Shown piece by piece: positions 21,871 to 33,305 of a DNA stretch of 64,000 nt (positions are counted from its first letter, which is position 1; every line of letters starts with the position of its first letter). The stretch covers positions 4,774,001 through 4,838,000 of the forward strand of contig CM055617.1 of the NCBI GenBank assembly GCA_029379385.1, in the 5' to 3' direction. The notes below the pieces were generated by a model. It saw only the letters and a list, made by a program, of their open reading frames with translations. It searched no databases and had not been told where the DNA came from. Both the position numbers and the translations under genes were made by a program. The DNA comes from Quillaja saponaria (taxonomy: Eukaryota; Streptophyta; Magnoliopsida; Fabales; Quillajaceae).

Positions 21871-22950
21871 TTTTTTTTTTTTTGGTAGAAAAGGAAAAAC
21901 ACAAACTAAACACTAGGCAAAGAAATAGAACGGTCCCAAGCAACACCCGTAGCATCATAAAGTAAAAATAAACTTAAAACTCCAGGAGCTTCATCCACTA
22001 CAAATCTCTAAGATCATCATCCAACACCAAATTAGTCAACTTGTCAGCATATCGGTTAGCTTTCCTGTAAATATGAGTGAGCCTCACCTCCCAGTTTTGA
22101 CTTAGCAGCTTATGAATATCATCTATTAGAGCTTACTCTCGTAAGCTCACATCAACCACTGCTGAAGAATCAACTTCCACCACCAGTTGTTCAATACTCT
22201 TCATCCAAGCCAGTTTCAAACCTAGACAGAGAGCCCAAAGCTCAACCTGGAAAGCATTACACCACCTTTCGCCCAAAACCACTGACCCAGTTTCCATGAG
22301 CATCACAGAGAATCCCTGCAACACTTGCCAAACATGGGTTGCCCTTGGAGGCATCATCAGTATTCAGTTCAATCCCCAAGGGGAGGCTATCCAATGGGCG
22401 GAAATAGTGGACTTCACAGATGTTGCATTGCAAGCTATTTTAAGAGCTTCCTTAGACTGTAAGCTACTTAGATACTTCCAAATAGTAGCAGTTGGCTGCG
22501 AGGGCCATATAAAATCCTTATCAAATAGGGCTTTGTTACGCCAAATCCATAGGAACCAAGAGGTTACCGTAAAAATGTTGTTCCATCCATGACCTAACAC
22601 TTCCGTTGTGTCAGAGCGTGAAAAACTCTGAATGTCTGCTCTGTGCTCCGATATCACCCCAAACTCCCTTAGCAGTTTTGCAATCTCTCAGAACATGAAT
22701 GGTGGTTACCGTGGAATTGAGGCAGGCTGCACATTCTGCCAAGTAGCCTAGTCCCAATCATCCTTTGCAATAAACTTGCAGGCATCCTTCACAGTGAAAT
22801 GTCCATGGCTGGAACTACCCCACGAAATTCGGTCTACTCCCCTATCAAAGTGAGGTGGCAGCATTGCTTCTATTTTTTGGCAAACTTAGAGGGGAAGAAC
22901 TTGATTCAACTGACCCATATCCCAGCCACCTCGATCCGTGACAAAATCAC
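21871..22950 (-). mobile_element. Degenerate LINE 3' fragment with RNase H-like domain
   Basis: On the minus strand, pieces in different frames give a LINE tail: FLWIWRNKALFDKDF (within 22364-22657), then an RNase H-like block with GERWCNAFQVELWALCLGLK and VVEVDSSAVVDV (22133-22357). The order and wording match the RVT_3/RNase H-like region at the end of plant non-LTR elements. Frameshifts and stops break it. A T-rich tract at 21871-21885 on the plus strand would be its 3' poly(A) tail. The 5' end is lost and abuts a truncated MITE at 22,954. Not functional. Confidence 0.75.
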
Positions 22951-22953
22951 TAA

Positions 22954-23141
22954 AGACTAGTTTGGAATGGATGAATAATTTTTGTAGAATTAAAATGAAA
23001 AAGAGAATAGAAATAAAATGCAGTGGAATCATTTAATTCTGTTGTTTGGTAGCGTCGTTTCATTTCATTCTATTTATTTATTTTCTATGTATTTTTTAGA
23101 TATGAAATAATATAAATAATTATATTAAAATGACCAAATTA
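22954..23141 (-). mobile_element. Truncated Harbinger-like MITE, third copy
   Basis: This 188-base stretch, in reverse orientation, matches the right-hand end of the MITEs at 24868-25713 and 56682-57514. Shared text includes AATAATATAAATAATTATATTAAAATGAC and the TAGTTT terminus, here mutated from GGGCTAGT to AGACTAGT and preceded by TAA. It stops abruptly at 23,141, where UGT coding sequence begins. The far side of the element and the UGT N-terminus are both missing, pointing to one deletion junction. Confidence 0.75.
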
Positions 23142-23146
23142 GGGTT

Positions 23147-23524
23147 TTGGCTCATCCTGCCATTGCTTGCTTCTTAAGCCATTGTGGGTGGAATTCAATG
23201 CTTGAAACCATTACTGCAGGCGTACCTATGATTGCTTACCCACAATGGACTGACCAGCCCACCAATGCAAAGCTCATTGCTGATGTTTTTCACGTGGCTC
23301 TAAGGCTCAACTCAGATAGCAAAGGGTTTGTTGAAACAGAGCAAGTGGAGAAAACTATTGAACAAGTAATGAATAGTGGGCCAATTTCGGAGGAGTTGAA
23401 GAAAAACGCGGCGGCATCAAAAGCGGCCGCCAGGGAGGCTACCGTTGACGGCGGCTCGTCTGATCGGAATATTCAGTTATTTGTGGATGAGGTTATTGGC
23501 TTTTCTTCAAGAAGTACTTTTTGA
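23147..23524 (+). pseudogene. C-terminal fragment of a UGT glucosyltransferase
   Basis: The frame opens inside the PSPG box with LAHPAIACFLSHCGWNSM, continues with GVPMIAYPQWTDQPTNAK, and runs to a normal C-terminus (GGSSDRNIQLFVDEV). About the first 347 residues of a roughly 470-residue enzyme, including the acceptor-binding domain and catalytic His, are absent. No ATG opens the frame. The remaining 125 codons have no stop. The wording (YPQWTDQ, GGSSDRNIQLFVDE) places it in UGT group L, nearer UGT84B/75-like enzymes than the intact UGT84A-type gene at 31.8 kb. It is joined directly to a truncated MITE on its left. Confidence 0.9.
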
Positions 23525-23555
23525 CATGTGGCCGTACTTAATTTGGTCGTTGATC

Positions 23556-24570
23556 AGATTTGGGTCGGATATATTTGTTTATATATGTGACTTGTATTCT
23601 ATATTTGTTTGTTTATCTATCTATTTTTTTTTTAAGCATAATAAAATATTAATAATTTATAAAGTTAACTAAAAGAAAAAATTAAAGAAGTTTTTTACAT
23701 AATTTTTGAACAAATAATTTAGGAATAAATTTTAATTTTATCTTTTGGTTAACTCCCTTAAGTTCTCCCAATTTTATTTGTTACAAATTTGAATTCCTCA
23801 AATTAGGAAAGAATTATAATGTATAAATAAAATTTTCAATTTTATCCTTCAGACAAATTTCTTAATTTTTCCTAATTTATTACTTTCAAAATCGAATTTC
23901 TCAAATTAAAAGAAATTATGATCCACGACTAATTTTTTTTTTTTAGTTTTTATTTTTTTTATCAACTCTCTTAATTTTACAAATTATAATTTCTTAATTT
24001 GCAGAATTCACTTTTTATAAATTGAAGGAGTTGACTAAAATATGAAATTAAGGTATTTAAAACTTTATTTTTTAAATTTATTATTGTACTTATATATTTT
24101 ATTTTGAAAAATATTTTTAATAATCAATTAATGTTGTAGGACAACTAATTAGACATCATTTTTTTTTTTCAGGAATACAAATAGCATTATTTAATTCCCA
24201 ATGACAACTTATCAAATTTAATAGATTCGGATAGGGTTGGGTATATTTTTTGGGACTTGTATTATGTTTGTTTATCTATCAGACTTTTTTTTTTTAAAGC
24301 ATAATATAGTGTTACTAATTAAAAAAAAAATTTGACAGAAAGAAAAAATTAGGAATTTTTTTCCATAAAAGTTGTTGAGAAATTTAATTTTTGTACAATC
24401 AATTTAGGAAATAAATTCTAATTTTTTTTTTCTTTCAGTTAACTCCTTTAATTTCTCCCTATTTTATTTGTTACAAATTTGAATTCATCAAATTAATAAA
24501 GAAAATGTAATATGTAAATAAAATTTTCAATTTTATCCTTCAATCAAATTCCTTTTTTTTTCTTTTTTCT
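23556..24570. repeat. Direct duplication of UGT 3'-flanking DNA
   Basis: Copy 1 (about 23,556-23,900) and copy 2 (about 24,224-24,570) are colinear: GACTTGTATT, GTTTGTTTATCTATC, AAGCATAATA, GAAAGAAAAAATTA, TTTTATTTGTTACAAATTTG and AAAATTTTCAATTTTATCCTTCA. Copy 1 starts just after the UGT fragment's stop codon. This implies that two UGT copies once stood in tandem and that the coding part of one has been lost. Confidence 0.75.
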
Positions 24571-24867
24571 TTTTTCTAATTTATTACTTAGGAAATTGAA
24601 ATTCTCATATTTATTTACATTAATTACTAGAATTGATAAAATATATATTTATATAAATTTCTACAACTCTATACAAGAAATAGATAAAACATAATAAATT
24701 ATGAATATTTAAGAATATTAAATGAGTTGACTAAGGTTGAAAATTAAAAAATTATTATCCGTCATTGCCTATTGACCATATACATGATTTCTTCATTTAA
24801 TTTAAAAAGTTGATTTTGTCTTTTAAAAGTAAATTGTATATTTTTTGTTTTAACATCAAGTGACTAA

Positions 24868-25713
24868 GGCTAGTTTTTTACGTATGAATGACCATTATAT
24901 TTCATGCATGATTCCATAGAATTATATTTCATGCATGATTCCATAGAAGGGTCATTTTTTTGTTTGGTATGTATTAAATATCGGAATACTCATTCCATTA
25001 TGACTACTTTATTCCATAAAAATATGATTTCTCAAACCCACATAGGAATGTGAGATATTCCACATTACTACTATGAAATCAGTTTAGTTCAGACAAATAA
25101 TAAAAATATTATTATATCACATAAAATAATTAATTAATTAAAAAGTTGTAAATAAATATAATAATAATAATAAATAAATAAATAAATAAGCTAAATAATA
25201 AATATTTTTAGTCAAATAGCACAAATACTCTTCATATCACATTAAATATAAAAATAACAACAAATCTATTCATTTTATTCAAATGACAAAAATATCATTC
25301 ATATCATATTAAATAATAAAAATAACATACTTGTAAATAATTAATTAATGTAAAATAAATAAATTAGTTAAGTAATATTAAACTAAAAAATTAATAAATA
25401 AAATAAATATAAGTAGTAATAATAATAATATAAAATTTTAAAATAAATTAACAAAAAATTAAGAAATATATAAATTATGTTACATTTTTGTTACTAATCC
25501 TATTGAGGGATAGTTTTGTCATTTTGACATAATTTTTATGTCATTTCATGTCTAAAAATTGCATATCAAATAAATAAATAAAATATAATGATTGTTCCTC
25601 ATTAATGCTACCAAACAATAAAAATAAATAATCATTCTATTCTAAGACATTTTATTTCCATTCCCTTACTATTTCAATTTTGCAAAAATCATTTTTGCCT
25701 ATGAAACAAGCCC
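24868..25713 (+). mobile_element. PIF/Harbinger-like MITE, copy 1 (846 bp)
   Basis: The left end GGCTAGTTTTTTACG and right end ACAAGCCC (reverse complement GGGCTTGTTT) form short imperfect terminal inverted repeats. The element is flanked by TAA on both sides (24865-24867 and 25714-25716), the 3-bp target duplication typical of PIF/Harbinger. It is AT-rich throughout, with no transposase. A second colinear copy lies at 56682-57514 and a truncated one at 22954-23141. A 27-bp direct repeat, ATTATATTTCATGCATGATT..., occurs twice near its left end. Confidence 0.75.
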
Positions 25714-25716
25714 TAA

Positions 25717-28660
25717 TATTATTGATGACAAAATAACAAGTTGCAGACTAAGCAATCTCATGTTCGTATAATATCCAAACACACCCCTTTACAAAGTTTA
25801 AAACTACTTAGTTTATTTCAATCCATTAATCATCATTTATATAACAATTAACAAAATGTTATTTAATTTATTTTTTTGAAAAAAAAAACTATAAAAATCT
25901 AGTCGAATTGAATTTTATATGACAAAACAACTAATTGAAACATAACCACATGACGAGTTTAGGTCCCGACCCGACTCACTAGTTCTGAATTTAGTAGCAT
26001 GTTTTCTTTTGAGGTAGGAAGGGACACTAAATGAGATGGGTATCTAAGAAATCGTGGGTTTTGTACATGTGGTAGCTACGACCGCATAAATGAGATGGGT
26101 AGGTCAGATTTGTTGTCCTAAGTTAGATTTCAATATTAACTTAGACGATATAAAATTGAGTTCAAAGATATATTATTTGTGAGAAAGAGTGCATAACATA
26201 ATTGTTTGGATACCCCACATTGATGATGAAGCTTCTAAAAAATTCGCAATTAATGTAATAATTAATAAAGTTGTTACAAAAAAAAAAAAAAAAAAAAAGA
26301 GAGAGCAAAATCTTGAATTGATGGGTTCAGGTTGGATGCAAAAATATAAAAATAAATAAATACATGCAAAATTACAGTCAATTAATCACATTTACGGTTC
26401 TATTAAAAATAAATCATCCACGTCATGACTAAATTTTTTTTATAGATTTTATTCCATACGACATCTTTTAAAGAGATTCAAACTGATGTAATTAATGAAT
26501 GAAACACACTTTTTAATATGATCACCAAGCCAATCCATTAAGGTTAAATGCCCAAGTTTTTGTAAATGAAATAAGGAGAAGAGACACATAGCAATTAATA
26601 GCAAGTAGTGAATGACTAATACTTAGTTATGTAGGGGCATGACCGGTGATTATAGAAAGTAGGAATGACAATGATCAGTCGCGTTAATTTATAAATACCT
26701 TGTGAGTTATTCGTTAAAAGACTTAAATCGAGTTTGAATCGTTCTGATCCAGATACCGTTAGAACGAGCGGCAAATTGAACTCTTTTAGTTTAAGCACCT
26801 TCCTTTCAGGCATTGGAAACTCTCTTAAATGAGGAGCTTACCATCAAGCATAAACCGTGTGTTCTCCCTTTAGGCTCGACTACGACAAGCGCGCAATGTT
26901 TATATTTATTTAGATAATTATAAGGACAAATAGAAATAATTTTTTATATGTAGTGATTGGACCACATAATATTCCTTTTTTTTTAAGAACAAAAAAAAGT
27001 AAAATTTACAAGTAAAATTTACCAATTTAACAATTATAATAAACTTTGGTAACACTAGAGAGAAATAAATTAAATGAAAAAAAATAGGGAGAGAAAGAAA
27101 ATTAAAATACAAAATATGTAATTGAAACAAATACAAGAAAATATTACTACTTTGTGGATGGAGTTTTTTTTTTTTTTTTTTTTTTCTCTCTCTCAATATT
27201 TTAGATATGTTATAAGAATTTTTAAACCCTAATTTTAAGTTTTACATATGAAAAAAATATTTATAATTAATGGTGTATAATTATTATTTATCTTAATTTT
27301 TATTTGAGTAGTGATTATTAATATATTATGACATATTAGAGATAATAGTATAAATGCATTTTGATTCTAATTAGTTAATAAATATATAAGTTTCTAAGGA
27401 TAAAATTTGGCACATTACCAATAACCATTTCAAATCAAATGCCCAAGATTCTTTAAAATATAATCATATTGAGATTCTAAATATTTTTCATTTGTCTCGG
27501 ACGCACGTCCCAGAACCACAGTCCCATCATTTTTTTTCATTTTATGCCTTCTATCTTTTAGTTTTATTATCTTTTTGTTATACTAGTAACTAAACTTTTA
27601 GACAATCTAACACACTATAATGAATTTTATTTTTATTTTTTGTTTGTACTTTAAATACAAATCAGTTTTTTAAATTATAGTTAGAAATCACAACTTTTAA
27701 ACAACTCAAATACATTAAAAATATGACAAGACGAAAATTATGATTTTTCTTGCTGCCAATTCAAACCGACGCTATGTCTAATAAATGGACAGATGTTTTC
27801 CCTTCCATAATCTTTGTAGTTTGCCCCACGACCCAACAATAATAATTGAAATGGTTTATACATTATAGGAGTAATTGCTACAGTTCAACAATCTGAAATT
27901 TGAAAACGTAGTCACCGATGAAATTTCTATTGAAAATAATATTTAATCATTTCTATATTGTAATATAATCTCCTCATGTGTAAACTCAGTATTATAATAA
28001 CATTTTAGTATTTTTTTTTTTTAAATTATTAATGTAAATAACAACACGAATCAGGTATTAAGTGGTTGAATTTTTTCCAACCAGTTAACTAATCTGACCC
28101 AATTAAATGAGCAATATCAATATGATTTAAATCTTGACTTTAATCAAGTTGTCAAAGTTTGACCCATTGATCGAGCATTTCAATGTACCAAAAAATATAT
28201 ATATATAATATATGATATCCAAGATAGAGGGGGGGGGGGGGGGGGGGGGGGAACAACTTGTCGTCTTCAGCAAGGTCTTTTTTTCTTTTGGTAAACCTCT
28301 TACCAACTTGCAGTGTCACTCTCACTCACATGAAACAAAAGTTAATTTGGGAATAAATAGAATTTGTTAGCAAATAACACAAAACTGCTTGTGGAGTGTG
28401 TGAGCAGTGATGGGTAATAATCCCATGTCGCTTTGTGTGTGTGAAATGAAATAGCTTTGTTCTTTCAAATCATTCTAACTAATATTCCCAAATACTTAAT
28501 AGCAACACAAATTTGGGTAAGTGGTCCTACCATACAAATGAAATGGGTAGCTAAGATTTGTGTGTCCTAATTAATTAGTTTTAAACTTTGTATGTGTTTG
28601 GGTATTATAAGAATATGAAATTACTTAATCGATCTTCTAGCTACTTGTTATTTTGTCATT
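25717..28660. repeat. Inverted pair of about 70 bp, and a direct pair
   Basis: 25717-25786 (GATGACAAAATAACAAGT..., ...TATAATATCCAAACACACC) matches the reverse complement of about 28,588-28,660 (TGTTTGGGTATTATAAGAAT..., ...ACTTGTTATTTTGTCATTAA). A further direct similarity joins about 26,082-26,125 (AAATGAGATGGGTAGGTCAG) to about 28,530-28,585 (AAATGAAATGGGTAGCTAAG). These are remnants of segmental rearrangement. No coding sequence is involved. Confidence 0.6.
28229..28251 (+). repeat. (G)23 homopolymer
   Basis: An uninterrupted run of 23 G follows AAGATAGA. Such a run is unusual in DNA this AT-rich. It is either a real tract able to form a G-rich structure or a place where the sequence length is unreliable. 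Confidence 0.85.
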
Positions 28661-29033
28661 AATAGATATGACAAAATAAGAAATATGATTATTTGATATT
28701 CATAATTGTTTTTTAATGCATACTCAAACATTGAGTTAGAGGGACTTGTTTATGTTGCTCTAGTTTCTTGATTTTTTATGAATTTTCTCACACTATTTTG
28801 ATAGGTGACCTAATATCGGTAGAATTTAAAACTACTCATTCTCATATGTATTTTTTACGAGTTTGAAGCCGTGACATTGCATAAGCCTCTCAATTGGTCA
28901 GCTCAAAGTTATCAAAATGCAATGAAATGCTACTGCTACTTGTCTTCTTCAGCAAAGTCTTTGTTTCTTTTGAAAAACTTCTTACTAATTTGCAGTGTCA
29001 TGACTCTGACTCACATGAAACAAAAGCTAATTT
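28257..29033 (+). repeat. Dispersed 90-bp direct repeat
   Basis: About 28,257-28,348 and 28,938-29,033 share GTCTTCAGCAA..., TTTCTTTTG, AACTTGCAGTGTCA (versus AATTTGCAGTGTCA) and CTCACATGAAACAAAAG. Divergence is about 15-20 percent by eye. Function unknown. Confidence 0.7.
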
Positions 29034-29070
29034 TGAAGCTACTACATCATTGACCATTCATTCTTTTCAC

Positions 29071-29266
29071 GTATATATATATATATAATAGTTGAACTTA
29101 AAACCAACTAGAAAGATCAAGACGAGCTGGTTTAAGAATACCATATATATTTATACTTTTCAAAATTATATATATATATATATAATAGTTGAACTTAAAA
29201 TCAACTAGAAAGTTCAAGATGAGCTGGTTTAAGAATACCATATATATTTATACTTTTTCAAAATTT
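29071..29266 (+). repeat. Tandem duplication, 97-bp unit
   Basis: Two adjacent units each carry an AT dinucleotide tract, AATAGTTGAACTTAAAA, CAACTAGAAAG, GAGCTGGTTTAAGAATACCA and TATATATTTATACTTTT. GTTGAACTTA begins at 29091 and 29188, giving a 97-base period. Only a few substitutions separate them, so the duplication is recent. Confidence 0.9.
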
Positions 29267-31847
29267 GAGTGGGATACTCCCACTTTCCTTGGCTTGCCAC
29301 TAATATAGCCCCCATTTGGTCTGCCATGACATGCAGACGCCATACCAACATGTTAAGATGGAACTTCGAAAAAAATTATATAAGAAAAACGTTACTTTTC
29401 AAACGACAAGAATCAAATGCAGCTTATTTTTTAATTTTTATTTATTTTTACAAATATACCCTTACAATTATTTTTCTATAAATAAATAAATTTAATACAT
29501 GTTTTTTTATGATAATTTACATAACAAATAAAAATAAATATTTGTCAAATCATGATTATAAACTATAATTTCTAAGAACATTTAAACAACAACCAAATAA
29601 TAATAATAATAATAATTGTTATAGCAACATCTAAACTATAATTTATAATCCAAAATTAAAACAAACTCACACATAATCTTACATTCCTTTACAACTAACA
29701 AATGTAATTGGGACATACATACTTTGGCAGCTTTCCCTTTCCATGCATTAAATTTATATTGGTGATGGTGTGGTGGTGGGTTAGGGTGGAGGGTGAAGGA
29801 AGAGATGCGCCGGTGATGGTGGAGAGTCTCAAAAAGAGGAATGAGGTTGTTGCTGAGTGATTAAGTGGGTTAAGTTATCACAGGGTTAAATTAATTTTAT
29901 GTTAATTAATAAATTTGGTGAGAATTTAGATCAAATTAGGTGAAAAAAATTTAACATTGACTACTCGATTCAATAGTTATCTACACTAATATTTTAAATA
30001 TTATATATATATATATAGTACATCCAATCTAATATTTTATCCAATCGATCGGACTAAATTTTTAACCGATATGACATATTTATTATGGATCAACTAATTT
30101 GGAAAAAAATAAAATATTTGATATTAACTAATTTGAGTTGATCGGATGTGGCAAGTTTTAGGTCGCAAAATAGTTACATATCCATCCAAGGTACCTATCA
30201 CAATCCCTCCATCCCCTATGCACCAAAATTATAAGTTCAACAAATAATATTTATTTATAATTATTGTAATCTTAGATATTTCAAATATAGTAACAAATAG
30301 TAAAAATATTTCTTTCATTTATAATTTTGACAAATGTTATAAAAATTACATGTTAGAAAAATCAATTTACTTGTAAAGCATTTAAGCATAAGTAATTAAT
30401 GGAGGCCAAATAAGGAAAAATAGAACAAAAATAAATAAATACAGATTCCAACCTCTTAGTATTTTTATTTTTTCTTTGGAAGAAAATAATAATAATTTAA
30501 TAAACAAAATTAACTTATTAGAATCTCTCTATTTACTCCACAATAATATGTCCCTTTTGTATTATAATTACAATTCATGATATTTTAACAACTACCCATT
30601 TTTAATTTTCAAAATTTATTTTTTATCGTAGAGTAAATTTTTATTTTTTCGCAATATATAATATTTACATCATATATTATAATATAAAAAATCTCAATTC
30701 GACAATATTATAATATTATAAGATTACATTAAAATGGAGATATAATTTCAAAAATATTGATAATGTAAATCAACTTCGTCGACTATTGTGGAGTGCTTGG
30801 TTTTTAGACTTTTGACACTTGAGAGATTATCTCACAATTGGCTTCTGTTACTTCCTTCCTAATATATTGAAGAAATAAATAAAGTTTTATACTATTTACA
30901 CAATTACATCAGGTCTTACGTACGTCACGTCCTTCGTAGACAGTTACTTGACATAATTATTGTTTTGTCCTTGATATTAATGATACGGAAGAATATGTTG
31001 ATGGAGATACAGACAAAATAATAAGTGGTTCTCAGAGAATAGCATTTGTAATACGAAACGGCAGATTGAGTATGTTTGATGTCTCAGTGATTAGACTTAT
31101 CGTAAAAGGGCTACTAATTTAGAAAATATCTTCATCAGCATAAGTACATTCAAAGACACTATTAGAAAATTGGTGACATGTGAGACAAAGAAATGTCTAT
31201 TGTATCTTTAATTTTTAATATATATATTATATATATATATATTAGACTAGAAAAAATAATATGCAAGTAGTTATTAGTAGTTTTTTGTTCACGTAAGTAA
31301 ATGATTAGAATATTTTATTAAAAATAATTTCAGCCACAATTAAGAAGAATGAAATTGTTTCTTGATCAATTTCCTTTCAACAATTTCAATAACTTTATTG
31401 TTGAAAAATATTATTTAATTCATAATTACATATTATTTAAAATAGTACAACTTCACCATTACAAAGTACCATTAAACAATATAATTATGTTTTCATAAAA
31501 CTGACTTATCAATACACATACCAAACTTAATTATTATATTTACCCATGATAGTAATTATATATTTAAATTGATTTACGCAATCTTCATACCAAATGTATA
31601 TTTAAATTATTTATAATTTACAAAGCAAACGCATATTTGACTTTTAGTATTAATGACTTTTACAATCTGTAAACCAAACGGGCTAAATAACACGATAAGA
31701 AACTGAGAGGTTTACAAATAGCTTCACGTCTTCATGTTTTATATCATTTCCCTGAAAACTTCAGCTAGCTCTGTACCAAGTATTCAACCCACTGCCTCTC
31801 TCGTATATGTTTACACAAGTTCAACCCTCCAAGTCCTAGAAAGTGAA

Positions 31848-33305
31848 ATGGGGTCTGAGACGTTGGTACATGTCCTCCTTGTGTCATTTCCAGGCCAAGG
31901 GCACATAAACCCTCTTCTTAGACTAGGCAAACGCCTTGCTGCAAAGGGTTTGCTTGTTACCTTCTCTACTCCTCAAAATGTAGGCAAAGATATGCAAGAA
32001 GCTAATGATATCACTAATAAAGCCACTCCAATTGGTGATGGTTTTCTTCAGTTTGAGTTTTTTGAAGATGGTTGGGCACATGATGAGCCTAAACGTAAAG
32101 AATTATCTGATTACCTGCCACAGCTTGAGCTTGTCGGTAAGCAAATGATTACCGGAATGATTAAGAAATATGCTGAAGAGAACCAGCCAGTTTCTTGTAT
32201 TATAAACAATCCCTTCGTTCCTTGGGTTTGTGATGTTGCTAATGAGCATGGACTTCCTTCTGCTATGATTTGGGTTCAATCATGTGCTGTATTCACTGCT
32301 TATTACCACTATTTCCACAAATTAGTACCATTCCCTTCAGACACGGAGCCTCATATAGATGTTCAGCTGCCTTTCATGCCTCTTCTGAAATACAATGAAA
32401 TTCCAGACTTTTTGCACCCTTTTAGTCCATTTCAAATTCTGGGGACTCTCATCTTGGAACAGTTCAAGAACTTGTCAATACCATTCTGCATATTGATGGA
32501 TACCTTCCATGAGCTTGAGCATGATATCATCGATTACATGTCCAAGTTCCTTCTGATCAAGCCTGTAGGGCCGTTGTTCAAGAACCCGAAAGTGCCGAAT
32601 ACAATCATCCGGGGTGATTGCTTGAAAGCTGATGATTGCATACAGTGGCTCAACTCAAAACCCCAGGCATCAGTGGTTTACATTTCTTTTGGCAGTATTG
32701 TGTACCAGCCTCAGGAACAAATAGATGAGATTGCTTATGGCCTCTTGAATTCTCAAGTATCATTTTTGTGGGTATTAAAACCACCTCATAGAGATTTAGA
32801 AGTCAAGCCACATGTTCTGCCAGATGGGTTCAGTGAGAAAACAAAGGACAGAGGCAAGTTGGTGCAGTGGAGTCCACAGGAAGAAGTATTATCTCACCCT
32901 TCAGTAGCATGCTTTCTGACCCACTGTGGCTGGAATTCATCAGTGGAAGCACTCACCTCAGGGGTGCCAGTACTGACATTTCCAGCATGGGGTGATCAGG
33001 TCACCAATGCAAAGTTCCTGGTAGATGTATTTGGCGTAGGCATTAGACTGGGGCATAGTCAAGCTGAGAACAGATTGATAACCAGAGATGAGGTTAAGAA
33101 GTGCTTACAGGAGGCTACATCAGGAGCAAAGGCAGTGGAGCTGAAGCAAAATGCATTGAAATGGAAGATGGAAGCAGAGGCCGCTGTGGCAGAGGGTGGC
33201 TCCTCAGACCAGAATCTTCAAGCCTTTGTAGAAGACATTAGAAACAGAAGTAGTGCTGTTTACATCAAGTCAATCACTAAAGAAGTCAGTAATATTGAGA
33301 TTTGA
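31848..33305 (+). CDS. UGT84A-type UDP-glucosyltransferase
   Basis: An intronless gene of 485 residues from the ATG at 31848. An in-frame ATG at 31734 would add 38 residues, but the family start is MGSETLVHVLLVSFPGQGHI. Catalytic His is H19 in FPGQGH. The 44-residue PSPG sugar-donor box runs from W341 (WSPQEEV) through HCGWNSSVEAL to WGDQ at 381-384; the last Gln favours UDP-glucose. Sequence such as FEFFEDGW and DTFHELEHDIIDYM resembles citrus limonoid glucosyltransferase and UGT84A enzymes, which make glucose esters of hydroxycinnamic, benzoic or gallic acids in the cytosol. Such esters feed sinapate, tannin and phenylpropanoid storage. The exact acceptor cannot be read from sequence. The PSPG has FPAWGDQ where FPQWGDQ is usual. 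It lies tail-to-tail with the lipase gene. Confidence 0.93.
   Translation: MGSETLVHVLLVSFPGQGHINPLLRLGKRLAAKGLLVTFSTPQNVGKDMQEANDITNKATPIGDGFLQFEFFEDGWAHDEPKRKELSDYLPQLELVGKQMITGMIKKYAEENQPVSCIINNPFVPWVCDVANEHGLPSAMIWVQSCAVFTAYYHYFHKLVPFPSDTEPHIDVQLPFMPLLKYNEIPDFLHPFSPFQILGTLILEQFKNLSIPFCILMDTFHELEHDIIDYMSKFLLIKPVGPLFKNPKVPNTIIRGDCLKADDCIQWLNSKPQASVVYISFGSIVYQPQEQIDEIAYGLLNSQVSFLWVLKPPHRDLEVKPHVLPDGFSEKTKDRGKLVQWSPQEEVLSHPSVACFLTHCGWNSSVEALTSGVPVLTFPAWGDQVTNAKFLVDVFGVGIRLGHSQAENRLITRDEVKKCLQEATSGAKAVELKQNALKWKMEAEAAVAEGGSSDQNLQAFVEDIRNRSSAVYIKSITKEVSNIEI

Larger units (their letters stand above)
25714..31733. other. AT-rich intergenic block, 6 kb
   Basis: No gene is recognisable on either strand. 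It holds homopolymers (A-run near 26,277-26,299; T-run with CT repeat near 27,163-27,195; G-run 28,229-28,251), AT dinucleotide tracts (near 29,075, 29,170, 30,005 and 31,220), and several local duplications listed separately. A GC-richer patch with GGTGATGGTG repeats lies near 29,760-29,830. The last few hundred bases include the upstream region of the UGT84 gene. Confidence 0.5.

Noticed and set aside
31734..31847. In-frame upstream ATG that would extend the UGT84 protein by 38 residues
   Set aside because: The extension does not look like a UGT N-terminus, while the internal ATG at 31848 starts exactly where the family begins.
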